Numbered from the stretch's first letter, positions 48,701 to 57,439 are shown. The stretch: 64,000 nucleotides of DNA from Allocatelliglobosispora scoriae (GCF_014204945.1 NZ_JACHMN010000003.1:1426001-1490000), one strand, 5' to 3'. The notes: a model not told the origin generated them from the letters alone. Translations and numbers: made by a program.

Positions 48701-50099
48701 CGTTGTTGTCAGCGGCGGTGCCACCACAGGTGGTGGCGTCGACATCGATCGCGCTGCTGTCCAGCAGTGCCTTGGTGGCGTTGATGTCACCCTTGAGGCT
48801 CGGCGCCGCGGACCAGATCAGCGCCACCGTGCCGGCCACGTGTGGCGAGGCCATCGAGGTGCCGCTGAAGGCCGCGTAGCCGCCGCCGGGGACACTGGAG
48901 CGCACGTTGGCGCCCGGGGCGGCGATGTTCGGCTTGAGGCCGTTGTCGATGCCCGACTTGCCGCGGCTGGAGAAGCTGGCGATGTTGTTGTTGATGTCGT
49001 AGGCGCCCGCGGCGTAGGACTGCGGGTAGTCACCGGGGGAGCCGGCGGTGTTGCAGCCGGGACCGGAGTTGCCGTTGGAGAACATCGGGAAGATGCCCGC
49101 CGCGATCCAGGCGTTGACGGTGGCCTCGTACCACGGGTCGCCGCCGCCGCCGCCCCAGGAGTTGTTGACGATGTCCGGGTGCAGGTCCGGACGGGGGTTG
49201 TTGCCGTTGAGGTCGGTCGGTGCGAGCACCCACTGACCCGAGGCGAGCAGCGAGGCGTCGGAGCAGTTGGTGAGCTCGCAACCCTTCGCCGCGATCCACT
49301 TGGCGTCGGGGGCGACGCCGATCTGGTTGGCTCCGCCGTCGTTGCCGACCATGGTGCCCATCGTGTGCGTACCGTGATCGTTGTTGTCACACGGGACGGG
49401 GCTCGGGCAGATGCCCGCCGGGTCGAACCAGTTGTAGTTGTGGTTGAACGTGCCCCCACCCACGTTGCCACGGTACGAGTTGACGAGCGCGGGGTGATCG
49501 AAAGCCACGCCACTGTCGATGTTGGCAACCACGATCCCCTGGCCGCGGTCACCGTACTCGCTCCACACCTGCGGAGCCTTGATGTTGCTGATGCCCCACT
49601 CGATCGCGTTGACGGTCGCCTCGGTGGTGCCGAGGGAGGGCTGGATCAGCGGGTAGGACTTGCTGGGCTCGATGCGGGACACGGCCGGGTGGGCCGCGAG
49701 CTCCTCGACCAGCGCCTTGGAACCGTTTACCCAGATCGCGTTGACGATCCAGTACGGCTTGAAGGACGCCTTGCGCTCAGTCAGCAACTCGCGCACGGGC
49801 AGCTGTGCCCGGTTGGCGGTCGCGGTGAGCTCGGAGTAGACCCGCTGGGCCCGCTGCGCCGCCGGCAGGCTCGCCGCCGGGCTCAGGTTGGCCGTTTCGC
49901 GCAGGTAGACGAGGAAGTCGGTGGTGCCACCGGCTTCCAGCGTGGCGAGCAGTGCAGGATTGACCTGCGCCGTCGCCGTCGCCGCTGTCGCTGCGGTTGC
50001 CGGCATCAGTCCCAGGGTGAGCAGGACCGACACCGCCACGATCAGCCAAGCTGGTCGTCGCGCCGCCCCGGAGCCGAAGCTCCGTGAGGGTTTTGACAT
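45723..50099 (-). CDS. Very large secreted S8 serine protease with Kelch-like and regulatory-like repeats
   Basis: 1458 residues. ATG 50099 with GGGGAGGAAAG upstream. Signal peptide WLIVAVSVLLTLGLM. Subtilase catalytic residues: Asp195 in VANIDSGVAFDHP, His242 in DHGTHTMG, Asn near NNSWGGGG, and Ser415 in SGTSMASPHVAGTVALI. After residue about 480 come CarboxypepD-like repeats (GTVTGTVTDTTTGTPIAGA and two more), a domain ending near NRSCTP, Kelch-like repeats (KVYSVGGGTG, KLYVLGGW, KIYLVGGC, KVYCAGGSG) and a final Ig-like domain. The combination suggests an extracellular adhesin-like or scaffold protease. Divergent from the 50337 regulator. Confidence 0.93.
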   Translation of the reverse strand: MSKPSRSFGSGAARRPAWLIVAVSVLLTLGLMPATAATAATATAQVNPALLATLEAGGTTDFLVYLRETANLSPAASLPAAQRAQRVYSELTATANRAQLPVRELLTERKASFKPYWIVNAIWVNGSKALVEELAAHPAVSRIEPSKSYPLIQPSLGTTEATVNAIEWGISNIKAPQVWSEYGDRGQGIVVANIDSGVAFDHPALVNSYRGNVGGGTFNHNYNWFDPAGICPSPVPCDNNDHGTHTMGTMVGNDGGANQIGVAPDAKWIAAKGCELTNCSDASLLASGQWVLAPTDLNGNNPRPDLHPDIVNNSWGGGGGDPWYEATVNAWIAAGIFPMFSNGNSGPGCNTAGSPGDYPQSYAAGAYDINNNIASFSSRGKSGIDNGLKPNIAAPGANVRSSVPGGGYAAFSGTSMASPHVAGTVALIWSAAPSLKGDINATKALLDSSAIDVDATTCGGTAADNNVFGEGRLDAYAAVTNAPRGPSGTVTGTVTDTTTGTPIAGATVSSGSRTATTAANGTYSLVLSAGPQPVTAAKFGYHSQTVTVTVVDASSVTQNFALLSAPSVTVSGKVTDGSGHGWALYAAITVPGRPGGPVFTDPITGNYSFTVPGNTTYELSTSAKLPGYQTKTTSVTLTGANKVVNIALPVDVACTAPGYSVGFGTPILNETFDSLALPAGWTNVNNGGTGVWSFNDPGARGNLTGGTGGFAILDSDKAGSGNTQDASLVTPVLDLSSATSPYLKFNFDYRAFSNSIADVDVTTNGTTWTNIWHQTTTALRGPRLEQLAVNALAGAATAQIRFRYKGTWAWWWAIDNVQLLNRSCTPVLGGLVAGFTTDANTGAGLNGVTVTSGDVPAEKATSAATPDDAAIGDGFYWLFSSATGAHPFTAAKAPYTSLTKSVTVVADSVKRADFALKSARLTVSPTTVQAFQPYGSVRKTTVTVTNTGSATANVELVERGGTFELLNRPGAALVMNQVPGGKVSKSMTGVAATGTPAQAPTVVGPWTSIADYPDEVFDNAAATFDGKVYSVGGGTGSGLEKKLFVYSSETNTWAALADMPTGRAKPAAVFTGGKLYVLGGWSADGDPVATVDVFDPAAGTWSTVAGAVNPAPASAAGVGLVNGKIYLVGGCANDVCDTTTDTVIFNPATGAFSAGADYPQTVAWMSCGGIGDKVYCAGGSGSADYTNGFAYDVAADSWAPIADMPIDLWGSSGASAGGLLVLAGGVTGGSTAITNRTLAYDPAANAWIAAPNAQFALYRGAGACGAYKVGGSPSSFVGSAESEFLADLALCDEPTDIPWLSAAPTPFTLAAGKSKTVTITLTATAAAGVAQPGVYTGQLALKADTPYPVSPVDIEMNVSPPATWGKITGTVLGQSCSGATSGVKAIVRLNLISTPGVGYTLKADAQGKYAYWLPKGTYQVIVAKDGWIPEAVNAKVEAGIVRTLDFTLDPEVPCPSGV

Positions 50100-50336
50100 A
50101 CTTTCCTCCCCTTTGAGGTAGCGGTCTCCGGGATTCCGGAGCCGCTCGCACACATGCAGTCATGCTCTTGTTTCGCAGTGGCGGTCATCAATGGCGTGGG
50201 CCGGGCAACTCGCGGGCAGTACGCGGGCGAATCGGTGCCGAATGTCGTCAGTATCCGGTCAATGACTAGATTCCCGGTTGACTTCATCGACATAATCCGA
50301 TTGGCTGAGTGCTCGGCAGCCAACTGGGGAGGTTGC

Positions 50337-50813
50337 GTGGAACTTCTGGATAGACCCCTGATCGTCTGTGTCACGTCCGACGTCGCCGTGCGGGAGAAGC
50401 TGGTGCGCCAGCTCGACCCGCACGGAGTGGTGCTGATCTGCGCCGACCTCGAAGAGGTCCGCACGATCCTGTTTCCGGTGGCGCCCGCCGAAGCGCCGCT
50501 GCACCCCGACGGCGTGCTCACCGTCGGGGACCTCGTCGTGGACCCGGTGGGCTATCGGGTCACCTGGCGGGGCGAGCCCCTGCCGCTCACCCGGCTGGAG
50601 CGCCGCCTGCTGGGCTGTCTTGCCGTGCCGCCGCTGGAGGTCTGGACCTATCAGCGGCTCTTCACCGCGGTGTGGGGCGGCGCCTACCTCGGCGACACCT
50701 CGATCCTGCACTCGGCCGTGAAACGCCTGCGGGGCAAGCTCCGAGCGGTCGGGCAGGAGATGGAGGTCGAGACGGTCCGCGCCGTGGGCTACCGGCTCAC
50801 CGTCACTTCTTGA
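50337..50813 (+). CDS. Winged-helix (OmpR/PhoB C-terminal-type) regulator without usable receiver
   Basis: 158 residues. GTG 50337 with GGGGAGG at five bases. The N-terminal 50 residues (PLIVCVTSDVAVREKLVRQL ...) have a receiver-like beginning but are too short and lack the phosphoacceptor Asp. The C-terminal part is a winged helix: EPLPLTRLERRLLGCLAV, LFTAVWGG, SILHSAVKRLRGKL and VETVRAVGYRLTV. It may regulate the divergent subtilase gene; the control signal would not be phosphorylation by a usual histidine kinase. It overlaps the 50803 gene by 11 bases. Confidence 0.83.
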   Translation: MELLDRPLIVCVTSDVAVREKLVRQLDPHGVVLICADLEEVRTILFPVAPAEAPLHPDGVLTVGDLVVDPVGYRVTWRGEPLPLTRLERRLLGCLAVPPLEVWTYQRLFTAVWGGAYLGDTSILHSAVKRLRGKLRAVGQEMEVETVRAVGYRLTVTS

Positions 50814-51990
50814 GCGTCGACGACGTGATGGTGGGCTTGCGGGCGCCGAGGAAGAAGATGCCCGGCAGGCCCGCCGTCTCGAACGCGACGCTCCTGTTGC
50901 CGCGCAGGACCGACGACTCGATGCTCATCGTGCCGGTGCGGTCGTTGCTGACGAAGAAGACCGCACCGCCGCCCTCGTTGGCCCGGTTGTTCTCCACGAT
51001 GGTGCCCGCGATGCGCAGCGTGAAGCGGTTGCCGTCGAGGTAGATGGCGCCGCCGCTGCCGCCGCCCGGCCAGCCCGCCGGCGCGGGGTTGGCGCCCTTC
51101 CCGATGGCGCTGTTGTGGCTCATGATGCTGTTGAGCACGACCCAGGAGACCCCGATGCTGCTCAGGGCGCCGCCGTTGGAGCAGATCCCGCCCTGCCCGG
51201 CCGCGCCGCCGAAGGTCGAGCCGACGATGTAGACCGGCAGATCCTTGGACTGGTCGAGCACCCGGATCGCCGCCCCGCCGAGGTCGGGACCGGTGGAGTC
51301 GCACCGGTTGCGTACGAATCGTGAGTTGACCACTTTCAGGCGGCCGCCCCGCACGAAGATCGCGCCGCCGCCCTCGGTCTCGCCCCGCTCGCCGGTCGAG
51401 TTGCCCTCGGCGAAGGTGAGGTTCTGCACGGTGAGGACCGGATGGTCCTGATCGTTGCAGTGCGACGTGGTCCAGCCCTGCTGCTCGTCGCAGGTGTTCA
51501 TGTAGAGGATGCGCCGCTTGCCGCCGCCGCTGAGCGTGACCCGCCCGCCGCCGTCGAGCACGATCGTCCGGCTCGCCGCGTTGCGGACCTTCGCCGTCGC
51601 CGCCATGGTGATCACGACGGGTGCGGAGCCGCAGGCGAAGGTGATGATCCCGCCCTTCGCGACGGCGGCGACCACGGCGGCCGAGGTGCAGCTCGCGGGG
51701 GTGCCGTCGCCCACGGTCCGGGTCGGCCTGCTCGTGTCCACGGCGCGCCCCTCGGCCGGTACGGCGACGTGGCCGCCCGGGTTGCCCGCCGCGGGCAGCG
51801 GCTTCGCCGACGGTGTGGCCGACGGGCTCGGCTCGGGTGCCGCGGTCGAATCGCCGAGCCCCGCGCTCGCGGTCGGCGGCTCGGGGAGCGGCTCGCCCGT
51901 CGGCCCCGCCTGTGACGCGGGCGACCCGCAACCTGAGAGGATCAGCGTGCCTACGAGTCCGAGCAGGGTGGCGCTTCGCGTCAATCGCAC
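50803..51990 (-). CDS. Lipoprotein with right-handed beta-helix
   Basis: 395 residues. Lipoprotein signal LLGLVGTLILSGCGS, lipidated Cys at about residue 21. Then a Pro/Ser/Ala-rich spacer (to about 90), followed by strands of a parallel beta-helix: ASRTIVLDGGGRVTLSG, HPVLTVQNLTFAEGNSTG, GRLKVVNSRFVRNRC, VYIVGSTFGG, SIMSHNSAIGKG and TIVENNRANEGGGAVFF. This fold occurs in polysaccharide lyases and polymorphic outer-surface proteins. No catalytic pattern was recognised. Convergent with the winged-helix regulator. Confidence 0.88.
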   Translation of the reverse strand: MRLTRSATLLGLVGTLILSGCGSPASQAGPTGEPLPEPPTASAGLGDSTAAPEPSPSATPSAKPLPAAGNPGGHVAVPAEGRAVDTSRPTRTVGDGTPASCTSAAVVAAVAKGGIITFACGSAPVVITMAATAKVRNAASRTIVLDGGGRVTLSGGGKRRILYMNTCDEQQGWTTSHCNDQDHPVLTVQNLTFAEGNSTGERGETEGGGAIFVRGGRLKVVNSRFVRNRCDSTGPDLGGAAIRVLDQSKDLPVYIVGSTFGGAAGQGGICSNGGALSSIGVSWVVLNSIMSHNSAIGKGANPAPAGWPGGGSGGAIYLDGNRFTLRIAGTIVENNRANEGGGAVFFVSNDRTGTMSIESSVLRGNRSVAFETAGLPGIFFLGARKPTITSSTLKK

Positions 51991-52108
51991 GGAACCGATG
52001 GTAGGGGTATGACTTTGATCTCCGTCCGTTGATTAGGTCCGTTCATCTGCCGCTCGTAGACTTGCGCGTCCGTGCGTTCCCACAACCCACACTGGGAGAT
52101 TTAGCGAG

Positions 52109-53233
52109 TTGACCAGCCCGAGCACAGTGGTCCAGGAAACCCCGTACCTGGTCATCGATGTCCGCATAGCGGCCGACCGGTACCGACGCCTCGCCGACTC
52201 GTTCGGCGACACCGCCATCTACTACGCCGTGAAGGCGAACCCCGAGCCCAGCGTCATTCGCACGCTGGTCGCGCTCGGCTCCTCCTTCGATGTGGCGAGT
52301 CCCGCCGAGATCGAGCTCTGCCTGGCCTCCGGTGCCCAGCCGCAGAACCTCTCCTACGGCAACACGATCAAGAAATCGGCCGACATCGCCTTCGCCTACG
52401 CGCGGGGCGTGCGGATGTTCGCCTTCGACAGTGAAGCGGAGCTGACCAAACTCGCCGAGCACGCGCCCGGCGCCCAGGTCTTCTGCCGCCTGCTGGTCGA
52501 GACGGTGAACGCCCAGTGGCCGCTGGGAAGCAAGTTCGGCTGTTCGACGGAGATGGCCGTCGAGCTGCTGACGCAGGCACGCGAACTCGGGCTCGACCCC
52601 ATCGGGGTCTCCTTCCACGTCGGCTCCCAGCAGCTCGATCCGGCCCAGTGGGCCCCGAGCGTCGCCCGGGCCGCCGGGGTCTTCGCCCGGCTTCGCGACC
52701 AGGGCATCGAGCTCACCCTGCTCAACGTCGGCGGCGGGTTCCCCGTCGGGTACGCGGAGCCGGTGACGCCGATCGAGGACTTCGCGAAGGCGATCCAGTC
52801 CAGTGCCGACGAGCACTTCGGTGCTCGGCTGCCCCGGATCATCGTCGAACCCGGGCGCTATGTGGCGGCCGAGAGCGGCGTGCTGCGTACCCAGGTGGTT
52901 CTGGTTTCGCGCAAGTCCCACGACGATGAGAAACGCTGGGTCTACCTCGATGTGGGCCGCTTCGGCGGCCTCGCCGAGACCGAGGGCGAGGCGATCCGCT
53001 ACCGGATCTCCACCGCCCACGATGACGCGCCCGCCGGTCCGGTGATCCTCGCCGGTCCGACCTGCGACAGCGTCGACATCCTCTACCAGAACACGCCCTA
53101 CCTGCTGCCACTCGGGCTGCAGCCGGGCGATCTGGTGGAGATCCAGGGGACCGGTGCCTACACCGCGACCTACTCGTCGGCCGCCTTCAACGGCTTCCCG
53201 CCACTCGCCACCATCTGCATCGGAGATTCCTGA
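52109..53233 (+). CDS. Fold-type III PLP decarboxylase (ornithine/lysine decarboxylase-like)
   Basis: 374 residues, TTG start with GGGAG about 10 bases upstream. The PLP Lys lies in YYAVKANPEPSVI. Barrel motifs: VSFHVGSQ, LLNVGGGFPVGY, RIIVEPGRYV (PLP phosphate) and the active-site Cys/Asp in GPTCDSVDIL. This is the pattern of eukaryotic-type ornithine decarboxylases, also of lysine and diaminopimelate relatives. Placed directly before homospermidine synthase (stop/start overlap TGATG), it most likely makes putrescine from ornithine. Confidence 0.92.
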   Translation: MTSPSTVVQETPYLVIDVRIAADRYRRLADSFGDTAIYYAVKANPEPSVIRTLVALGSSFDVASPAEIELCLASGAQPQNLSYGNTIKKSADIAFAYARGVRMFAFDSEAELTKLAEHAPGAQVFCRLLVETVNAQWPLGSKFGCSTEMAVELLTQARELGLDPIGVSFHVGSQQLDPAQWAPSVARAAGVFARLRDQGIELTLLNVGGGFPVGYAEPVTPIEDFAKAIQSSADEHFGARLPRIIVEPGRYVAAESGVLRTQVVLVSRKSHDDEKRWVYLDVGRFGGLAETEGEAIRYRISTAHDDAPAGPVILAGPTCDSVDILYQNTPYLLPLGLQPGDLVEIQGTGAYTATYSSAAFNGFPPLATICIGDS

Positions 53234-54714
53234 TGACCACAGCCATACCGTCCCTGAAGTTCGAGGGCAGGATCCTCCTGCTCGGCTGCGGCTCGGTGTC
53301 GCAGTGCCTGCAGCCGCTGCTGCTGCGCCACCTCGACATGGACTTCACCCGCCTCACCGTGATGGACTTCGAGGACAACGCGAAGTACGTGCCGGACACC
53401 CTCGCCTCGGGCGCCCGCTACGTCCGGGAGAAGATCACCCCGGAGAACATCCACGCCGTCCTCGGCGAGCAGCTCGGCGACGGTGACCTGCTCATCAACC
53501 TGAGCTGGAACATCGACACCGGCGACATCATCGAGTGGTGCCAGGACAACGGCGTGCTCTACGTCGACACGTCCGTCGAGCTCTGGGACCCGTACGCGGG
53601 CCAGGCCGACAGCGACCCGACGACGCGTACGCTCTACCACCGCCACATGAAGCTGCGCGAGCGCGCGGCCACCTGGCGCCCCAACGGCCCGACCGCGGTC
53701 GTCGAGCACGGTGCCAACCCGGGCCTCGTGTCGCACTGGACCAAGGTCGCGCTCGCCGACATCGCCACGGCGATGCTGACCGAGCCCGAGCGGCTGCCGC
53801 AGCCCCTCGCACCGGAGCGCGCCGCCGCTCTCAACGAGGCGCTGGAGAACCGCGATTACGCGGCCCTCGCCCAGCACACCGGGACCAAGGTCATCCACAT
53901 CTCGGAGCGGGACACCCAGGTCTCGGACAAGCCCAAGCAGGTCGGCGAGTTCGTCAACACCTGGTCGGTCGAGGGCTTCTTCGAGGAGGGCGTCGCGCCG
54001 GCCGAGATGGGCTGGGGCACGCACGAGCCGGAGCTGCCCGCCGGTGCCCACGAGCACCCGACTGGTCCCAAGAACCAGATCTGCCTGGCCCAGACCGGCA
54101 TCAGCACCTACGTCAAGTCGTGGGTGCCGCTGGGCGGTCCGATCGTCGGCATGGTCGTGCGGCACGGCGAGGCGTTCACGATCAGCGACAAGCTGACCGT
54201 GTGGGACGGCGACGAGGCGGTCTACCGCCCGACGGTGCACTACGCCTACCTGCCGACCGACGCCGCGATGAACTCGCTGCACGAGTGCCGGATGCGCGGC
54301 TACGAGCTGCAGACCGACCAGCGGATCATGAACGACGAGATCACCGAGGGGCGCGACGAGCTCGGCGTGCTGCTCATGGGCCACGACCTCAACGGCTGGT
54401 GGGTCGGCTCGCAGCTCGACATCGCCGAGACCCGCGAGCTGGTCCAGCACCAGAACGCGACGACGCTGCAGGTCGCGGCCTCGGTCCTCGGCGCGGTCTA
54501 CTGGATCGTCGCCAACCCGACCCAGGGCCTCTGCGTCCCGGACGATCTCGATCACGAGGCGGTCCTGGCCGTGGCGAACCCCTACCTCGGTCCGACCCCG
54601 TCGGTGCACACCACCTGGACTCCCGCTGACAACGGCTACGACCCCTTCGCCAACTACAAGTCCGCGGCGAACACGGACGAGCCCTGGGCGTTCGGCAACT
54701 TCCTCCTGAAGTAG
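53233..54714 (+). CDS. hss: Homospermidine synthase
   Basis: 493 residues. NAD-dependent condensation of two putrescines (or putrescine and spermidine) to homospermidine. N-terminal Rossmann RILLLGCGSVSQCLQPLLL, the conserved VMDFEDNAKYVPD loop, LINLSWNIDTGDIIEWC, EHGANPGLVSHWTK and the late segment GYDPFANYKSAANTDEPW all match bacterial Hss. Length suits the family (about 475-490). It is operonic with the decarboxylase, giving a complete ornithine-to-homospermidine route. A 16-bp hairpin follows. Confidence 0.95.
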   Translation: MTTAIPSLKFEGRILLLGCGSVSQCLQPLLLRHLDMDFTRLTVMDFEDNAKYVPDTLASGARYVREKITPENIHAVLGEQLGDGDLLINLSWNIDTGDIIEWCQDNGVLYVDTSVELWDPYAGQADSDPTTRTLYHRHMKLRERAATWRPNGPTAVVEHGANPGLVSHWTKVALADIATAMLTEPERLPQPLAPERAAALNEALENRDYAALAQHTGTKVIHISERDTQVSDKPKQVGEFVNTWSVEGFFEEGVAPAEMGWGTHEPELPAGAHEHPTGPKNQICLAQTGISTYVKSWVPLGGPIVGMVVRHGEAFTISDKLTVWDGDEAVYRPTVHYAYLPTDAAMNSLHECRMRGYELQTDQRIMNDEITEGRDELGVLLMGHDLNGWWVGSQLDIAETRELVQHQNATTLQVAASVLGAVYWIVANPTQGLCVPDDLDHEAVLAVANPYLGPTPSVHTTWTPADNGYDPFANYKSAANTDEPWAFGNFLLK

Positions 54715-54731
54715 CGGTCCGCACTCCCTCC

Positions 54732-54772
54732 CGTTGACGGCCCCGAGCGCTCCGCACTCGGGGCCGTCAACG
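54732..54772. terminator. Terminator hairpin after hss
   Basis: CGTTGACGGCCCCGAG (54732-54747) and CTCGGGGCCGTCAACG (54757-54772), perfect 16 bp, nine-base loop. It starts 18 bases after the stop. Confidence 0.85.
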
Positions 54773-54773
54773 T

Positions 54774-54851
54774 AATTCGCGTTGATCAAGGGAAGACTCA
54801 CCATCCGGGGTGCCCGATATGCGGCGAGTCTTCCCTTGATCAACGCGAATT
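54774..54851. terminator. 26-bp perfect inverted repeat, includes stop codon of the EamA gene
   Basis: Arms at 54774-54799 and 54826-54851, perfect, 26-base loop; key parts GTTGATCAAGGGAAGACTC and its complement. The right arm carries the stop (54840-54842) of the convergent minus-strand EamA gene. It is only two bases from the previous hairpin, so convergent transcripts are each given a terminator. Confidence 0.82.
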
Positions 54852-55718
54852 TTGGGGGTGGGGGATGGGGCGGGGGCGGTAGGTGGCCAGGTAGCTGCCG
54901 GCCAGGACCAGGGCGAAGCCGACCGCTATGCCCAGGGTGAACGGCTCGGACAGGAAGACGATGCCGAGGATGATCGCGACCGCGGGGTTGACATAGGTGA
55001 TCACCGTGGTGCGGACCGGGCCGACCTCGGCGATGAGGGCCGAGAAGACGAGCAGGGCGATCGCGCTGCAGAAGACCGCGAGCATCACCACCGAGGCGAT
55101 CGCCTTGCCCGACGGCAGCGCGGACGGGGTCTGCGCGATTCCCCACGGTGCGTAGACGACCGCGCTCACCGTGATCGCCACCGCCATCACGCCGAGGCTG
55201 GACTGGTCGCCGAGGTAGCGGTCGAGCAGGTACGGCCCCACGGCGTACCCGATCACCACGACACCGATCTGCACCAGCGCCCAGGTGTCGTCGGCGGTGA
55301 GATCGAGCCCGACCAGCGCCGCGACACCGGCGAGCCCGATGCCGAGCCCGAGCAGCCGCCGCCAGCCGAGCTTCTCACCGCCGGTGAAGAAGCTCAGCAC
55401 CGCCGCGACGAGCGGCACGGTCGCGATCAGCAGCCCGGCCAGCGAACTGCTGAGCCGCTGCTCGGCGGAGGCGAGCAGCACCCACGGCACGACCATCTCG
55501 GCTGCGGTGAAGGCGAGCAGCGGCTTCCAGACCTTCGTCAGCCCGCGCAGCTCACCGCGGATCGCGGCGAGGGGCAAGAGCAGGATCGAAGCCAGGAGGG
55601 TACGCCAGAAGACGAGCGAGACCGGCGTCAGCTCGGTGACGGCGATCTTGATGAGTAGGTACGGCATGCCCCAGATCACGCCCAGGGTCAAGAAGAGAAG
55701 CCAGCCTCTGCGCGACAC
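54840..55718 (-). CDS. EamA (DMT superfamily) transporter
   Basis: 292 residues with ten hydrophobic helices in two halves of five. Typical start LLFLTLGVIWGMPYLLIKIA and GLLIATVPLVAAVLSFFTGG ending the first half; the second half has FCSAIALLVFSALIAEVGPV and VITYVNPAVAIILGIVFLSE, the EamA pattern. It exports or imports an unknown metabolite, often an amino acid or nucleotide derivative. Confidence 0.92.
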   Translation of the reverse strand: MSRRGWLLFLTLGVIWGMPYLLIKIAVTELTPVSLVFWRTLLASILLLPLAAIRGELRGLTKVWKPLLAFTAAEMVVPWVLLASAEQRLSSSLAGLLIATVPLVAAVLSFFTGGEKLGWRRLLGLGIGLAGVAALVGLDLTADDTWALVQIGVVVIGYAVGPYLLDRYLGDQSSLGVMAVAITVSAVVYAPWGIAQTPSALPSGKAIASVVMLAVFCSAIALLVFSALIAEVGPVRTTVITYVNPAVAIILGIVFLSEPFTLGIAVGFALVLAGSYLATYRPRPIPHPQNSR

Positions 55719-55728
55719 CCGGCAGACG

Positions 55729-57339
55729 TTACCTGCGCTCCAGGGCGATGGTGATCTCGGCCAGGGCCGCCTCGGCGCGGTCGGCGGCGGTCCGGACCCG
55801 GCGGTACTGCCGCTGTGCCAGGACCTGGTCGTGGCCGAGCGCTTCGCGCAGCGCCTCCTGGACCGGCTCGACGTTGATCTGTGTCAGCGCGTTCACCGCG
55901 ATCTTGGGTTGGACGCGCTGGCGTCGGACGAGCACCCGCAGCCCGTGCCGGGCCCGCATGGTCCAGACGCCCTTCGAGTAGTGCAGGGTGAGGCGGGGAC
56001 CGGCCGCCGCGCCGCCGACGGCGTAGAGCTGGGGGAGTGCGGTGAGCCCGTCGGCCGTCGGCTTCTTGCTGTGGACGTCGTTGAGCTCGCGCCAGGTGCG
56101 GTAACCGGCGACCGGCGCGAGGGTGACGATGAAGTAGAGCGCCGTCCCGGCGAGGATGCCGTTGACGAGGCCGAGCTGCGACACGAGCACGCCGCCGAGG
56201 ATGCCGCCGAGCGGGATGCCGCCGTAGGCGACGGCGGTGATGATGCCGCCGACCCGGGCCAGCATCTCCTTCGGCACCCGCTGGAAGATCATCGCGCCGA
56301 TGGTCGGGTTGACCGAGCACATGGCGATGCCGCTGACGAGCGTGACGGCGACGATGACGGTGAGGTTGTCGGTGAGGGCGAGCACCAGGAAGCGCGGCGC
56401 GCCGCCGATGAAATAGCCCGCGACGAGCACGGGGTAGCGCGGCAGGACCGGTGCCAGCCAGGCGAAGAGCAGGTTGCCGATGATGATGCCGACGGCGTAG
56501 GCGGCGCCGACCGCACCGAGCGCCGTCGCGTCGGGCATGTAGGTGAGCACCCACAGCGGCACGAAGACCACGGCGCTGGCCTGGTTGAAGAGGTTGGTGA
56601 AGAAGAACATGCCGGTCGCGGCGCGCAGCAGCCGGTCCTGTTTGAACCCGGCCCAGCCGTTGCGCAGCGCGGTGAAGTAGGGCTCCGGCTTCGGCTTGAC
56701 GATCTCGTTGCCGTCGGCGTCGAGCTTCGGCGGGATGTTCCTCGGCACGAGCAGGGTGATCATCGCGGAGCTGAGCGCGAAGGTGGCCGCGTCGAACCAG
56801 ATCGCGCCGACCCCGCCGAAGGCCGCGATCGTGACACCGGCGAGACCGGCGCCGACGAGCATCGCACTCTTGAGGATGCCCTCGCGGGACGCGGCGACCC
56901 GGGTGAAGTCGGTCTTCGCGGCCTCCATCTGCGGCAGCAGCAGGTTGTTCTTGGAGCGGTCGGCCTGCGCGCGCAGCATGCCCGCGATCGCGACGAGGGT
57001 CAGCATCACGCCGAACGGCGCCCGGGCGAAGATCGCGATCGCACCCATCGCGAAGACGCTCAGCAGGTCGGCGCCGATCGAGGTGAGCCGGGCGCCGATC
57101 CGGTCCTGCAGCGGCGCGGCGAGCACCCCGCTGACCACGTAGGCGAGGGTCTCAGCCCCCGTGACCAGGCCGACCTTGACGGGGCTGCCGGTGGTGATCA
57201 GGACGAGCCAGGGGATGGCCAGGAAGGTCATCCGGCTGCCGATGGACGCGATCGCCTCGGTGGCGATGAGCCCGATCAAGCCTGTCCGGCCCTGACGCCA
57301 GTTTCTGGCCTCGGGGACGGGCGCCGGCAAGGTCGTCAC
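55729..57339 (-). CDS. MFS transporter with long C-terminal extension
   Basis: 536 residues. GTG 57339 with GGAGGACAG upstream; the longer frame to 57477 lacks this. About 12 helices (LIGLIATEAIASIGSRMTFL, YVVSGVLAAPLQDRIGA, ...) in the style of the multidrug/enterobactin exporter group. The last 110 residues after the final helix are basic and charged (RARHGLRVLVRRQRVQ and further), not usual for MFS. Divergent from the glycosyltransferase gene with 100 bases between; the pair may export and glycosylate a common compound. Confidence 0.88.
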   Translation of the reverse strand: MTTLPAPVPEARNWRQGRTGLIGLIATEAIASIGSRMTFLAIPWLVLITTGSPVKVGLVTGAETLAYVVSGVLAAPLQDRIGARLTSIGADLLSVFAMGAIAIFARAPFGVMLTLVAIAGMLRAQADRSKNNLLLPQMEAAKTDFTRVAASREGILKSAMLVGAGLAGVTIAAFGGVGAIWFDAATFALSSAMITLLVPRNIPPKLDADGNEIVKPKPEPYFTALRNGWAGFKQDRLLRAATGMFFFTNLFNQASAVVFVPLWVLTYMPDATALGAVGAAYAVGIIIGNLLFAWLAPVLPRYPVLVAGYFIGGAPRFLVLALTDNLTVIVAVTLVSGIAMCSVNPTIGAMIFQRVPKEMLARVGGIITAVAYGGIPLGGILGGVLVSQLGLVNGILAGTALYFIVTLAPVAGYRTWRELNDVHSKKPTADGLTALPQLYAVGGAAAGPRLTLHYSKGVWTMRARHGLRVLVRRQRVQPKIAVNALTQINVEPVQEALREALGHDQVLAQRQYRRVRTAADRAEAALAEITIALERR

Positions 57340-57439
57340 AGTCTGTCCTCCACGGCGGGGATCTAAGCATGTGTCTGTAACAGTAGAATGATCCACCGGC
57401 AATACGCAGTAGGTCCAAAGGTTGAGACAGGAGGCCCGT

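Noticed and set aside
47442-50087. 881-codon open frame on the plus strand
   Set aside because: Antisense to the subtilase gene; low-complexity Arg/Gly/Val composition and no ribosome site.
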